Origin: Clostridiales bacterium Firm_18
GTDB taxonomy: Bacteria > Bacillota > Clostridia > Monoglobales > Firm-18
Length of the DNA: 64,000 bases
NCBI GenBank assembly: GCA_001604215.1
Contig: LVAX01000075.1
Location: forward strand, 1-64,000
Direction: 5' to 3'
Shown here: positions 48,494 to 58,610 of the stretch, one piece after another
How positions within the stretch are numbered: the first letter of the stretch is position 1
Layout of the letters: the number at the start of each line of letters is the position of its first letter
Position numbers and translations under genes: made by a program
Notes under the pieces: model-generated
What the model was told of the DNA's origin: nothing
Databases searched by the model: none
Seen by the model: only the letters and a program-made list of their open reading frames with translations

Positions 48494-51028
48494 TTACGCT
48501 GTTTCGATAGAGTTGTCTTTTTGAAGTCCCAATTCCGATACCGCCCACTCGCGCATTTTGTATTTCATTATTTTGCCTGCCGCATTCATCGGGAAGGAAT
48601 CGACAAACTTCACATATTTCGGTGTTTTATGCTTTGCCATATGGCTTCTTACATATTCTTTTATCTCGTCCTCGGTAGCGCTGACGCCTGGTTTTAATAT
48701 TATGCACGCCATTATTTCTTCGCCGTATGTTTTATCCGGCACGCCGATGACCTGAACGTCGCTTACCTTCGGGTGGGTGTATAAGAAATCCTCGATTTCC
48801 TTGGGATAAATATTTTCTCCGCCGCGGATTATCATATCCTTTATCCTGCCTGTTATTTTAAAATTGCCGTCGGGCAGCCTAATAGCCAAATCGCCTGTGT
48901 GAAGCCATCCCTCACTGTCGATTGCCGCAGCGGTTGCTTCGGGCATGTTATAATACCCTTTCATTATATTATAGCCGCGTGCCACAAATTCGCCCGGTGT
49001 GTTGTCCGGCAGCTCTTTGTTTGTTTCGGGGTCAACAATTTTGCACTCAACGCCGGGAAGAGGCCGGCCGACCGTTGATACCCTGACTTCCAGCGGATCT
49101 CCTACCCGGCTTTGAGTACAACCGGGTGAACTTTCCGTCTGCCCGAAAACTATTGTTATATCTTTCATATTCATTTTATCTACAACATCCTGCATAACCT
49201 TTATCGGACAAGGGGAACCCGCCATTATGCCCGTTCTCATGTAAGAAAAGTCCGTTTTTTCAAAATCGGGATGCTCCAAAAGCGCTATAAACATTGTCGG
49301 CACCCCGTGCATGGCGGTTATTTTTCTTTTGTTTATCGCATCAAGGGCTTTGGCAGGCTGGAAATACTCAATCGGCACCATTGTTGTCCCGTGGGTTACC
49401 GATGCCGTCATGGCAAGTACCAGGCCGAAGCAATGAAACATAGGCACCTGTATCAACAGGCGGTCGGCCGTTGTAAAGTCCATGCAATCCCCTATGCATT
49501 TTCCGTTGTTTACCACATTGTAATGAGTAAGCATTACTCCTTTCGGGAAGCCGGTTGTGCCGGAGGTGTACTGCATATTGCATACATCGTCTTTTTTTAT
49601 TGATTTAAATGTTTTATGCAAGGCCTCATCGCTTACGCTGTCGGCAAGTTTAAGGGCATCGTCCCAATAATAGCAGCCCTCTTGCCTTGAATCAACGGTA
49701 ATTACGTTTTTCAGCAACGGGAGCTGCTTGCTGCACAGCCTGCCCGGCTCGCTTGTTTTAAGCTCGGGGCATATTTCGTTTATTATTTGAATGTAATTGG
49801 AATCCTTATACCCGTCTATCATAACGAGGGTGGATGTATCCGACTGCTTTAAAAGATATTGTGCCTCATGTATTTTATACGAGGTATTTACGGTAACCAA
49901 AATGGCGCCGATTCTGACCGTTGCCCAAAAAGTCAAAAACCAGTGCGGGTAGTTTGTGGCCCATATGGCAACATGGTCGCCCTTTTTAACACCCATGGCC
50001 ATAAACATTTTGGACACTGTGTTAACCTCTTCCAAAAATTCACGATATGTGCGAGTATAATCCCTTGTTGTATATTGAAAAGCGTATTGGTCCGGAAATT
50101 CCTTTGCGACTTTGTCAAGCAGCTGGCCGAAGGTTAAGTCAATTAAAATATCCTTTTCAAAAAGGCGCTGCCCCACCGCCGGTTTGTCTATCACCCTTGA
50201 AATGTCCGCATCGTGGATATCACCGAAATAATTGTTCATAAAGCTGACAAACTGGGGAAACGCTATCGCCGCGTCCTCAAGGTTTTCATTCCATCTTTTA
50301 ACCCATTCGAGGGAGACATAGCCGTCATAACCGTTTTGCATCAGCAAATCAAATGCCGTCCTGAAGGGGATATTGCCGTCCCCCATCATTTTATAAATGA
50401 TTTTGCCGCCATCGTCAACGATTGAATCCTTGACATGCACATGCTTTATGTATTTACCTATATTCAACATGGTTTCTTCGGGCTTTTCCTTGTTAAACCT
50501 GCAGGGATGATGGATATCCCACAACACCCCGACAAAAGGACTGTTTACTTTTTCCACGACTTTTTTAAGCCGTGCGGTGTCCGCATAAACACCGTTTGTT
50601 TCGATTAAAACGGTAACACCCTTATACTGCGCAAAGGATGCCAGATACTTTAAATTCGATATGACCGTTTCGTCACTTACTTCGCCGGTTGCAAAGGGCT
50701 CTCTGTCGCCCAGCACACGCACATATTTTGCGCCTACTTTTGCGGCAAGCTCAATATACTCATAGCCTTCTGCCAGTATCTTGCTGTTATCGGTCCCGGA
50801 GGACAAACAGCATGACGAGCAAAAACATACAATTTCAAGGCCGGCTTCGCTTAAAGCCGCTTTTGTTTTAGGCAGCTCACTTTCGGTAAACGGCTTTGCG
50901 TTTGCGACTCTCAGTTCATTTCCCAGGCCTCTGATTTCAATACCCTGGTAGCCTAAGTCTTTTGCCATGGAAAAGATATCGTTCCAGGACCATTCGGGGC
51001 ATCCGACTGTTGAAAAAGAAATCTTCAT
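48494..51028 (-). CDS. Fusion protein: N-terminal sugar phosphate isomerase/epimerase TIM barrel + C-terminal AMP-dependent acyl-CoA synthetase
   Basis: N-term FSTVGCPEWSWNDIFSMAKDLGYQGIEIRG..KHVHVKDS..GYVSLEW; C-term MQYTSGTTGFPKGVMLTHYN, GWLHTGDLA, GRIKDMIIRGGENIYPKEIE, AAGKIMK; continuous ORF. Confidence 0.93.
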   Translation of the reverse strand: MKISFSTVGCPEWSWNDIFSMAKDLGYQGIEIRGLGNELRVANAKPFTESELPKTKAALSEAGLEIVCFCSSCCLSSGTDNSKILAEGYEYIELAAKVGAKYVRVLGDREPFATGEVSDETVISNLKYLASFAQYKGVTVLIETNGVYADTARLKKVVEKVNSPFVGVLWDIHHPCRFNKEKPEETMLNIGKYIKHVHVKDSIVDDGGKIIYKMMGDGNIPFRTAFDLLMQNGYDGYVSLEWVKRWNENLEDAAIAFPQFVSFMNNYFGDIHDADISRVIDKPAVGQRLFEKDILIDLTFGQLLDKVAKEFPDQYAFQYTTRDYTRTYREFLEEVNTVSKMFMAMGVKKGDHVAIWATNYPHWFLTFWATVRIGAILVTVNTSYKIHEAQYLLKQSDTSTLVMIDGYKDSNYIQIINEICPELKTSEPGRLCSKQLPLLKNVITVDSRQEGCYYWDDALKLADSVSDEALHKTFKSIKKDDVCNMQYTSGTTGFPKGVMLTHYNVVNNGKCIGDCMDFTTADRLLIQVPMFHCFGLVLAMTASVTHGTTMVPIEYFQPAKALDAINKRKITAMHGVPTMFIALLEHPDFEKTDFSYMRTGIMAGSPCPIKVMQDVVDKMNMKDITIVFGQTESSPGCTQSRVGDPLEVRVSTVGRPLPGVECKIVDPETNKELPDNTPGEFVARGYNIMKGYYNMPEATAAAIDSEGWLHTGDLAIRLPDGNFKITGRIKDMIIRGGENIYPKEIEDFLYTHPKVSDVQVIGVPDKTYGEEIMACIILKPGVSATEDEIKEYVRSHMAKHKTPKYVKFVDSFPMNAAGKIMKYKMREWAVSELGLQKDNSIETA

Positions 51029-51160
51029 GTTTATATCCCTCACTTTAAATATCTAAAATAAAATGTAGAATTATTTTACCTTATTTAATGATGCTTTGTC
51101 AATGCCAAGCGGATATTTTTGAATTTTTTTGAATTTACCGGCGAAACTCAAAAAAATATA

Positions 51161-51189
51161 TTGAAATGTAATAATGAATGTGTTATTAT
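51161..51189 (+). promoter_or_regulatory. sigma-A-type promoter (TTGAAA-17-TATTAT) for hom
   Basis: 51161-51166 and 51184-51189. Confidence 0.5.
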
Positions 51190-51315
51190 AATAAGAAGTT
51201 GAACGCGGAAAAACCGCTTCTTTTGGGAATATTATTAATATTTTTATGCAATAACTATAAATCACGTTGTTATAAATAATGCAAATTTAGTGCAAAATGT
51301 ATTTGGAGGTTGATT

Positions 51316-52539
51316 ATGAAAAACATAGCGGTTATGGGCTTCGGTACGGTCGGCTCCGGTGTTGTTGAAATAATTGAAGGCACTTCGTTTAAAGAAAAGG
51401 TTGGGCAGGATATTTCGGTAAAGGCCATACTTGACGTAAGGGAATTTCCGGACAGCCCGTATTCGTCGCTGATAACAAATGACTTTAATAAAATCATTGA
51501 GGATGACGATATAGATATAGTTGTCGAAACCATCGGAGGAATCAACCCGGCTTATGAATTTACCGTCCGTTCTTTGAAGGCGGGAAAGAGTGTTGTAACC
51601 TCCAACAAGGAACTGGTTGCCGCAAAAGGCGCGCAGATAATGCAAATTGCGCGGGAAAACAATGCAAGCTATCTTTTTGAGGCAAGCGTGGGCGGCGGGA
51701 TACCTATAATAAGACCTCTCAACAATTGCCTTGCCGCAAATGAAATATATGAAATTATGGGGATTTTAAACGGCACCACAAACTATATACTTACCCAGAT
51801 GATAAAAAACGGACAATCCTTTGAAAGTGCCTTGTCCGATGCACAAAAGAAAGGCTATGCCGAAAGGGACCCTTCCGCCGACATAGAAGGCTTTGATACA
51901 TGCAGGAAAATAGCGATACTTTCCGCATTGTCATACGGCAAGCAGATTGACAGCGATAAAATCCCCACACAGGGCATAACAAAAGTTGCTTTGAAGGATA
52001 TTGAATACGCTGATAAAGCAGGATACGTAATAAAGCTGATAGGCAAAAGCAAAAAGGTAAACGGAAAGGTTTATGCAAAAGTTTGTCCTTTGATGCTTTC
52101 GAAAAATCATCCCCTTTCCGGCGTGGAGGATGTGTTTAATGCAATACTGGTTAAAGCAAGCGCAACAGGCGAGGTAATGTTTTATGGCAAGGGCGCCGGG
52201 AAAATGCCAACCGCAAGCGCGGTAGTGGCGGACTGCCTGGACATAATTAAGCATAACGGATTCGGAGCGCCCCACTGGCAGGAGGGCGGGGAGCTGACTT
52301 GCTGCAATCCCGATAAGGTAAAGTATTATATCCGTTTGAATATCACCGACAATCACCGGGCCGAAAAATGCGTAATTGCGGTTTTTGACAAGGTAAGCTG
52401 GATAGATACCGACAGCCGTGACGCCGCATTTATAACCTTTGCCGCAAAAGAAGATGAAATACAGGAATGTATAGACAAGCTTGGCAGTTTAATCGGAAAA
52501 GAAAATATTGTAAGCAAAATTCAGGTTGAAATTGATTGA
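51316..52539 (+). CDS. hom: Homoserine dehydrogenase
   Basis: VMGFGTVGSGVVEII, SNKELVAAKG, EASVGGGIPIIRPL, GILNGTTNYILTQM, C-terminal ACT-like. Confidence 0.96.
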   Translation: MKNIAVMGFGTVGSGVVEIIEGTSFKEKVGQDISVKAILDVREFPDSPYSSLITNDFNKIIEDDDIDIVVETIGGINPAYEFTVRSLKAGKSVVTSNKELVAAKGAQIMQIARENNASYLFEASVGGGIPIIRPLNNCLAANEIYEIMGILNGTTNYILTQMIKNGQSFESALSDAQKKGYAERDPSADIEGFDTCRKIAILSALSYGKQIDSDKIPTQGITKVALKDIEYADKAGYVIKLIGKSKKVNGKVYAKVCPLMLSKNHPLSGVEDVFNAILVKASATGEVMFYGKGAGKMPTASAVVADCLDIIKHNGFGAPHWQEGGELTCCNPDKVKYYIRLNITDNHRAEKCVIAVFDKVSWIDTDSRDAAFITFAAKEDEIQECIDKLGSLIGKENIVSKIQVEID

Positions 52540-52569
52540 TTTTTGCCTGTCGGGAAAGGGTTAGGATTT

Positions 52570-53472
52570 ATGATAAGCGTAAAGGTGCCGGCAACAAGCG
52601 CCAATATCGGTCCCGGTTTTGACTGTATCGGCATTGCGCTTAATCTTTATAATACTATAAGTGCCGGAGAATGTGACGAAGGGTTAAAAATTGACATACA
52701 AGACGAAAGCCGCCATTTTTTGCCCCGGGATAAAAGAAATTTAGTGTATCGTGCCATGAATGCGGTTTTTTCGGAGGCAGGATATTATCCCCGCGGTATT
52801 CATATAATACAAAAAAACGAAATTCCGGTGACACGGGGGCTTGGCAGCAGCAGCGCAAGTATAGTCGGCGGGATGATTGCCGCAAATTTAATATGCCAGG
52901 CAAAAATGAGCAAGGATGATATTATATCCTTTGCCGCAAATTTTGAAGGGCATCCCGATAACACAACCCCCGCGATAACGGGAGGAATGGCCATAGCGGT
53001 TATTAATGGGGATAAGACGCGTTATCAAAAAATTGAAATCAGCCCTGACAAACTGAAATTTGCGGTGTTTATTCCTGATTTTATATTGAAAACAAAAAAA
53101 GCAAGAAGCATATTGCCGCCGGTCGTTCCGCGCGAGGATGCGATTTTCAATACCGCAAGGGCATCATTGCTGACGGCGGCCATGATTACGGGAAATTACG
53201 AAAACCTTATTACGGCGCTTGACGACAGGCTGCATCAGCAGTATCGCAAACGCTTTATAAAGGGGATCGATAAAATATTTGATATAGCAATTCAAAGCAA
53301 AGCGCTCGGCTCTTATATAAGCGGGGCGGGTCCGGCGGTAATTTCGGTTATATTGTCCTCGCAGAAGGAAGAATTTTTATGCGCGGCAAAAGAATATCTT
53401 CTGCATGAGGACATGAAATGGGATTTAATGATGTTGGAGCCGGACAACTTTGGAGCAAGAATTATTGATTAA
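52570..53472 (+). CDS. thrB: Homoserine kinase
   Basis: VKVPATSANIGPGFDCIGIALNLYN, PVTRGLGSSSASIVGGMIAAN, ISGAGPAVIS. Confidence 0.96.
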   Translation: MISVKVPATSANIGPGFDCIGIALNLYNTISAGECDEGLKIDIQDESRHFLPRDKRNLVYRAMNAVFSEAGYYPRGIHIIQKNEIPVTRGLGSSSASIVGGMIAANLICQAKMSKDDIISFAANFEGHPDNTTPAITGGMAIAVINGDKTRYQKIEISPDKLKFAVFIPDFILKTKKARSILPPVVPREDAIFNTARASLLTAAMITGNYENLITALDDRLHQQYRKRFIKGIDKIFDIAIQSKALGSYISGAGPAVISVILSSQKEEFLCAAKEYLLHEDMKWDLMMLEPDNFGARIID

Positions 53473-53484
53473 GGGGGAACGAAT

Positions 53485-54693
53485 TTGAGCATTATAGTTA
53501 AAAAATTCGGTGGCAGCTCGGTAGCGGATACAGAAAAGCTGTTAAATGTCGCACACATAATAACAGGAGCCTATGATCAAGGAAACAGCGTTGTTGTTGT
53601 GGTTTCCGCCCAAGGTGATACTACCGATGAGCTGCTGCAAAAAGCGGCAGAAGTAAACCCTAATCCGTCAAAACGTGAAATGGATGTGCTTTTATCAACC
53701 GGTGAGCAGGTTTCAATGTCGCTGCTTGCAATGACAATCGAAAAGCTTGGCTATCCCGCTGTGTCCCTGACAGGCTGGCAAATCGGCATGAAAACAAACA
53801 GCAATCACTCAAACGCAAGAATAAAAAGCGTGGATATCGAGCGTATAAAAAAAGAGCTTGATTCCAACAGGATAGTAATAGTTGCCGGTTTCCAGGGAAT
53901 AGACAAATATGACGACATTACAACCCTCGGCAGGGGAGGGAGCGATACAACCGCAGTTGCCATTGCCGCCGCTCTTGGCGCGGATGTTTGTGAGATTTAT
54001 ACCGATGTGGACGGCGTATATACCGCCGACCCGAGAATTGTCAAAAATGCAAGAAAATTAAACGATGTGTCTTATGACGAAATGCTTGAGCTTGCAAGTT
54101 TAGGGGCTAACGTACTGCATAACCGCTCTGTGGAGCTTGCTTTAAAATACAACGTTAAATTAGAGGTAAAATCAAGTTTTAATAAAATACCGGGTACTTC
54201 GGTCAAGGAGGTTGGTAAAGTGGAAAGAATGTTGGTAAGAGGAGTAACAAAGGATGACGACGTGGCGAGAATTTCGGTAGTAAATATTGAAGATACTCCG
54301 GGAAAGGCGTTTAAAATATTTTCTTTGCTTGCCAAGAAAAATATAAATGTGGATGTTATTTTGCAGTCAATCGGAAGAGGCAATACAAAGGATATAACCT
54401 TTACCGTGGCTGAGAGTAATTTGGAAGCCGCCTTAGAGATATTAAACGACAATTTGTCTTATATCGGCGCAAAGTCCATCGAATACACCAAAGATATTTC
54501 AAAAGTATCGGTTGTGGGAGCCGGCATGGCGAGCAATCCGGGAGTTGCCGCATTAATGTTTGAGGCGTTGTATAATGAGGGAATCAATATTCATATGATT
54601 TCAACCTCCGAGATTAAAATATCCGTACTGATTGACGAGGATGTATCGGACACTGCTGTAAGGGCTATCCACGATAAATTTAATTTGGCATGA
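53485..54693 (+). CDS. lysC: Aspartate kinase
   Basis: IVKKFGGSSVADTEKL, TTLGRGGSDTTAVAIAAAL, YTDVDGVYTADPR, two ACT domains; TTG start. Confidence 0.96.
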   Translation: MSIIVKKFGGSSVADTEKLLNVAHIITGAYDQGNSVVVVVSAQGDTTDELLQKAAEVNPNPSKREMDVLLSTGEQVSMSLLAMTIEKLGYPAVSLTGWQIGMKTNSNHSNARIKSVDIERIKKELDSNRIVIVAGFQGIDKYDDITTLGRGGSDTTAVAIAAALGADVCEIYTDVDGVYTADPRIVKNARKLNDVSYDEMLELASLGANVLHNRSVELALKYNVKLEVKSSFNKIPGTSVKEVGKVERMLVRGVTKDDDVARISVVNIEDTPGKAFKIFSLLAKKNINVDVILQSIGRGNTKDITFTVAESNLEAALEILNDNLSYIGAKSIEYTKDISKVSVVGAGMASNPGVAALMFEALYNEGINIHMISTSEIKISVLIDEDVSDTAVRAIHDKFNLA

Positions 54694-55424
54694 GCAATAT
54701 AATTGAGGGCAGAAATCCCGTAACGGAAGCGCTGAGGGCGGGGCGCGAAATTGATAAAATACTGATTGCAAAGGGCGCAAAAGGCAGTATTGAAAAAATA
54801 AGGGCGATGGCATACGAAAAGGGTATTATGGTTCAATATACCGAGCGTGCAAAGCTGAATGAAATGTCACAAACGGGCGCTCATCAAGGTGTAATTGCCA
54901 TAGCTTTGACGCACGGCTACAGCAGTGTTGAGGAGATACTGAGCCGTGCCCGTGAAAAAAGCGAACCGCCATTAATAGTGATTTTGGACGAAATAACGGA
55001 TCCTCACAATTTAGGCTCTGTGTTGAGGACGGCCGATGCTGCCGGGGCGCACGGGGTTATAATCCCCAAGCGAAAAAGCGCAGGCTTTGGCCCGGTCGTT
55101 TCCAAGGTTTCGGCGGGGGCGGCGGAATATATGCCGGTAGCAAGGGTATCCAACATAGCCCAAACAATTGAGCGCCTGAAAGAAGAAAACATATGGATTT
55201 ACGGTGCCCATCAAAACGCAGCGACAAACTATACCGATGTTGATTTTAAAGGAGCGGTCGGGCTTGTAATCGGCAGCGAGGGAAAGGGCATCGGGCGGCT
55301 TGTCTGCGAAAAATGCGATGTGCTGGTCAGCATACCCATGAGGGGCAAAATAACTTCGCTGAATGCCTCTGTTGCCGCCGGTGTTTTGTTGTATGAGGCT
55401 GTGAGACAGAGAATGAATAGCTGA
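54690..55424 (+). CDS. rlmB: 23S rRNA (guanosine(2251)-2'-O)-methyltransferase RlmB (SpoU/TrmH family)
   Basis: IEGRNPVTEALRAG, ILDEITDPHNLGSVLRTADAAGAHGVIIPKRKS, GLVIGSEGKGI, ITSLNASVAAGVLLYEA. Confidence 0.95.
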   Translation: MSNIIEGRNPVTEALRAGREIDKILIAKGAKGSIEKIRAMAYEKGIMVQYTERAKLNEMSQTGAHQGVIAIALTHGYSSVEEILSRAREKSEPPLIVILDEITDPHNLGSVLRTADAAGAHGVIIPKRKSAGFGPVVSKVSAGAAEYMPVARVSNIAQTIERLKEENIWIYGAHQNAATNYTDVDFKGAVGLVIGSEGKGIGRLVCEKCDVLVSIPMRGKITSLNASVAAGVLLYEAVRQRMNS

Positions 55425-55442
55425 AAGAAACGGGGAAATTAT

Positions 55443-55715
55443 ATGGAAAAAGCTGTATTAACGGTTATCGGAAAGGATACGAAAGGCATAATAGCAAGGG
55501 TAGCAATGCTGCTGTATGAGAATAATATTAATATCCTGGACATTTCTCAAACTATTATGCAGGATATGTTTACAATGATTATGCTGTGTGATATTACCGA
55601 GTGCAGGGTGAAATTCGACGCGCTCGCGGAAAATCTGGATGATTTGGGGGAAAAGCTTGGGCTGTCCGTACGGATCCAGCACGAGGATATATTCAACTCA
55701 ATGCACAGGATATAA
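55443..55715 (+). CDS. ACT domain-containing protein (UPF0237)
   Basis: AVLTVIGKDTKGIIARVAMLLYENNINILDISQTIMQDMFTMIM. Confidence 0.93.
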   Translation: MEKAVLTVIGKDTKGIIARVAMLLYENNINILDISQTIMQDMFTMIMLCDITECRVKFDALAENLDDLGEKLGLSVRIQHEDIFNSMHRI

Positions 55716-55776
55716 TATAATATAATTCGGAGAGTTTTTTACATTATATCAATGCTGTTTAAAATAGCATCGGTAG

Positions 55777-55822
55777 AGGCATAAGGGAGCTAAGCCCTAT
55801 AGAGCTTGGCTCTCTTATGTCT
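55777..55822. repeat. Dispersed palindromic repeat family 1, copy 7
   Basis: AGGCATAAGGGAGCTAAGC cctataga GCTTGGCTCTCTTATGTCT, 19-bp imperfect stem. Confidence 0.85.
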
Positions 55823-55846
55823 AAGATTGAGAGGTATTATAGCGTT

Positions 55847-57205
55847 ATGATAAACAATCATGAAATAATCGAAACAATTAAAATGATTTCGGAGGAAAAC
55901 CTTGATATACGTACAATTACAATGGGAATTTCCCTGCTTGACTGCGTATCCGATTGCTGCGATACCTTATGTGAAAAAATATATGATAAAATAACCCGGT
56001 ACGCAAAAAATCTTGTATCCACGGGTGAGAATATCGAACGTGAATATGGTATCCCGATAATAAACAAGCGGATTTCGGTAACTCCCGTTTCGATTATATC
56101 ACATGCCTGCAGGGATGCCGATTATATAAAAATAGCCCGGGCTCTTGAAAGGGCGGCAACGCAGACCGGCGTTAATTTTATCGGAGGGTACTCCGCTCTG
56201 GTACACAAGGGTTATACGCAAGGTGATAAGAGGCTGATTGAAAGCATACCGCAAGCCCTTGCACAAACCGAAAGGGTTTGCTCAAGCGTTAATATCGCAT
56301 CCACCAAAGCCGGAATAAACATGGACGCGGCTGCGCAAATGGGAAATGTGATAAAAGAAACGGCTTATCTTACGAAGGACAAAAATTCGATTGGCTGTGC
56401 CAAGCTTGTTGTATTTGCAAACGCGGTGGAAGACAATCCTTTTATGGCGGGAGCTTTTCACGGAATTGGCGAGGGCGAATGTGTGATAAATGTCGGGGTG
56501 AGCGGTCCGGGTGTTGTTAAGAGTGCTTTGGAGTCTGTCCGGGGCATGGATTTCGGGACGGTAGCCGAGACGGTTAAAAAGACGGCTTTTAAAATTACAA
56601 GAATGGGGCAGCTTGTTGCACAGGAGGCTTCAAAAAGGTTAGGCGTGCCGTTTGGTATTGTTGATTTGTCTCTTGCCCCCACACCTGAAATAGGTGATAG
56701 TGTTGCTTACATATTGGAGGAGATGGGCATAGAAAAGTGCGGCGCGCACGGAACTACGGCCGCACTTGCGCTGCTCAACGACGCGGTTAAAAAGGGAGGA
56801 ATTATGGCATCCTCTTATGTAGGCGGACTGTCCGGTGCGTTTATACCTGTATCGGAGGATGCCGGCATGATTGAAGCCGCAATGTGCGAAGCGCTTTCAA
56901 TCGAGAAGCTTGAAGCAATGACTTGTGTATGTTCCGTCGGGCTTGACATGATAGCAGTTCCGGGTGACACAAAGGCCGCAACATTATCGGCAATAATAGC
57001 GGATGAAGCCGCAATCGGTGTTGTTAATAACAAAACGACCGCAGTCAGGATTATTCCCGCATATAACCATAAGGCGGGGGATATAATTGAGTTCGGAGGG
57101 CTGCTTGGCAGGGCGCCCGTTATGCAGGTGAGCAAATACGGCAGCGACAGTTTCATTTCAAGAGGCGGGAGAATACCCGCTCCGATGCAAAGTTTGAAAA
57201 ATTAA
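55847..57205 (+). CDS. PFL family protein (UPF0210/DUF711)
   Basis: [36 protein letters not shown] 55847 preferred over 55817, which lies in the repeat. Confidence 0.93.
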   Translation: MINNHEIIETIKMISEENLDIRTITMGISLLDCVSDCCDTLCEKIYDKITRYAKNLVSTGENIEREYGIPIINKRISVTPVSIISHACRDADYIKIARALERAATQTGVNFIGGYSALVHKGYTQGDKRLIESIPQALAQTERVCSSVNIASTKAGINMDAAAQMGNVIKETAYLTKDKNSIGCAKLVVFANAVEDNPFMAGAFHGIGEGECVINVGVSGPGVVKSALESVRGMDFGTVAETVKKTAFKITRMGQLVAQEASKRLGVPFGIVDLSLAPTPEIGDSVAYILEEMGIEKCGAHGTTAALALLNDAVKKGGIMASSYVGGLSGAFIPVSEDAGMIEAAMCEALSIEKLEAMTCVCSVGLDMIAVPGDTKAATLSAIIADEAAIGVVNNKTTAVRIIPAYNHKAGDIIEFGGLLGRAPVMQVSKYGSDSFISRGGRIPAPMQSLKN

Positions 57206-57229
57206 GGCGCTTGAAAGGAAGAATAATTA

Positions 57230-57559
57230 GTGGATTCAATATTGTATAAGATTATTGAAATAGAAAAAGCCGCCAGGCTGATTGACGAAGAAGTTGCCAA
57301 GGCAAAAAGGGAAATGCCTCTTGAAATAGAATCAAAGAGGGCGGAGCTTGAAAAACAACTCGGTCAGCAGGTAGAGCAAAAAGTTGCTTTATATGCAAAA
57401 AAGGAAGCGGAGCAGGAGGAAGGCCTTAAGCGGGCGGCTGAGGAGAGCAAACAGGAAAGCCTGAAAATTCTCAGGGAGCAGTTTGAAAAAAACAAAGCGG
57501 CTTGGGAAAATGAAATATTTGAAAATATAATCGGAAGAAGTGGGGAAAATGCTGGCTGA
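57230..57559 (+). CDS. V/A-type ATP synthase subunit G/H-like coiled coil
   Basis: Charged coiled coil opening the ATPase operon. Confidence 0.7.
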   Translation: MDSILYKIIEIEKAARLIDEEVAKAKREMPLEIESKRAELEKQLGQQVEQKVALYAKKEAEQEEGLKRAAEESKQESLKILREQFEKNKAAWENEIFENIIGRSGENAG

Positions 57560-58610
57560 GGTTTTTAAATACAGCGGGGCGCACGCAAAAGTGAAAGCCA
57601 TGACCGGCAAGCTTTTAAAGGAAAAAGATTATGACGCCCTGCTTTCCAAAAGCAGTGTTGGTGATGTAGCCGCATATTTAAAAAGCAATACCAAATACAA
57701 GGATGCATTGGCAGGTGTTTCCGAAACGGATGTACACAGGGGACAGCTTGAACAGCTGCTGCTCGAGGTTAAGGAAAATGAATTTGCAAAGCTTTTTAAG
57801 TACGAGAAAGGAAATAACAAAAGGTTCCTTGCAGTGTTTATACTCAGATATGAGATAGAATTGCTCAAGGAAATGTTCCGAATGGTTGAATCGGGCATTC
57901 TTTTTACGTTTGACCGGCGTATCAACGAGTATTACCGTAAGCATATGACAATAGATGCCGACAAGCTTGCCGCATCAAAAACAAAAACCCAGTTCATAGA
58001 GAATTTAAAGGGAACCCCTTATAATAAGCTTTTATCCCCTTTTATCTCAAATACGGAGCATTTTAATATTTTCGGCATTGAAATGACACTTGATGTATAT
58101 TATTTTGTTACCGCATGGAAATCGGCGATAAAACTGCTTGGCAAAAAAGACCGCCGGATTGTGTCCCGGTCGCTCGGAAGCGAAATGGATATTTTAAATT
58201 TATTATGGATATTTCGCAGCAAAAAATTTTACAATATACCTTCGGAACTGATATATTCTTATATCATACCCATAAAATACAGGTTGAGGCAGGAGCAGAT
58301 TGCCGAACTGGTTACGGCGGGCAATATTGATGAAGTATATAAGCTGCTTGATGAAACCGTATATAGTGAAATATTTAAAGAAAAGGAAGGCTTTACCGAG
58401 CAGTACTTTTATGATTATATGATGAAGCTGCAGCGCAAGGCGGCAAGGTATTATCCCTTTTCCATCATGACAATGCTTTTATATATTCATCAAAAGGATA
58501 ATGAAGTCGGAAACATAATAAAAATAACGGAAGGAATACGTTACAAGCTTGATATGAATAAAATTAAGCATTTTTTAATCGGAATCGGCGGTGATAAAAG
58601 TGGCAGTTGA
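57540..58610 (+). CDS. V/A-type ATP synthase subunit C
   Basis: AKVKAMTGKLLKEKDYDALLSKSSVGDVAAYLKSNT; helical subunit d/C-like, in operon. Confidence 0.9.
   Translation: MGKMLAEVFKYSGAHAKVKAMTGKLLKEKDYDALLSKSSVGDVAAYLKSNTKYKDALAGVSETDVHRGQLEQLLLEVKENEFAKLFKYEKGNNKRFLAVFILRYEIELLKEMFRMVESGILFTFDRRINEYYRKHMTIDADKLAASKTKTQFIENLKGTPYNKLLSPFISNTEHFNIFGIEMTLDVYYFVTAWKSAIKLLGKKDRRIVSRSLGSEMDILNLLWIFRSKKFYNIPSELIYSYIIPIKYRLRQEQIAELVTAGNIDEVYKLLDETVYSEIFKEKEGFTEQYFYDYMMKLQRKAARYYPFSIMTMLLYIHQKDNEVGNIIKITEGIRYKLDMNKIKHFLIGIGGDKSGS

Noticed and set aside
51196-51315. T-box leader upstream of hom
   Set aside because: No recognisable AGGGTGGNACCGCG T-box sequence.
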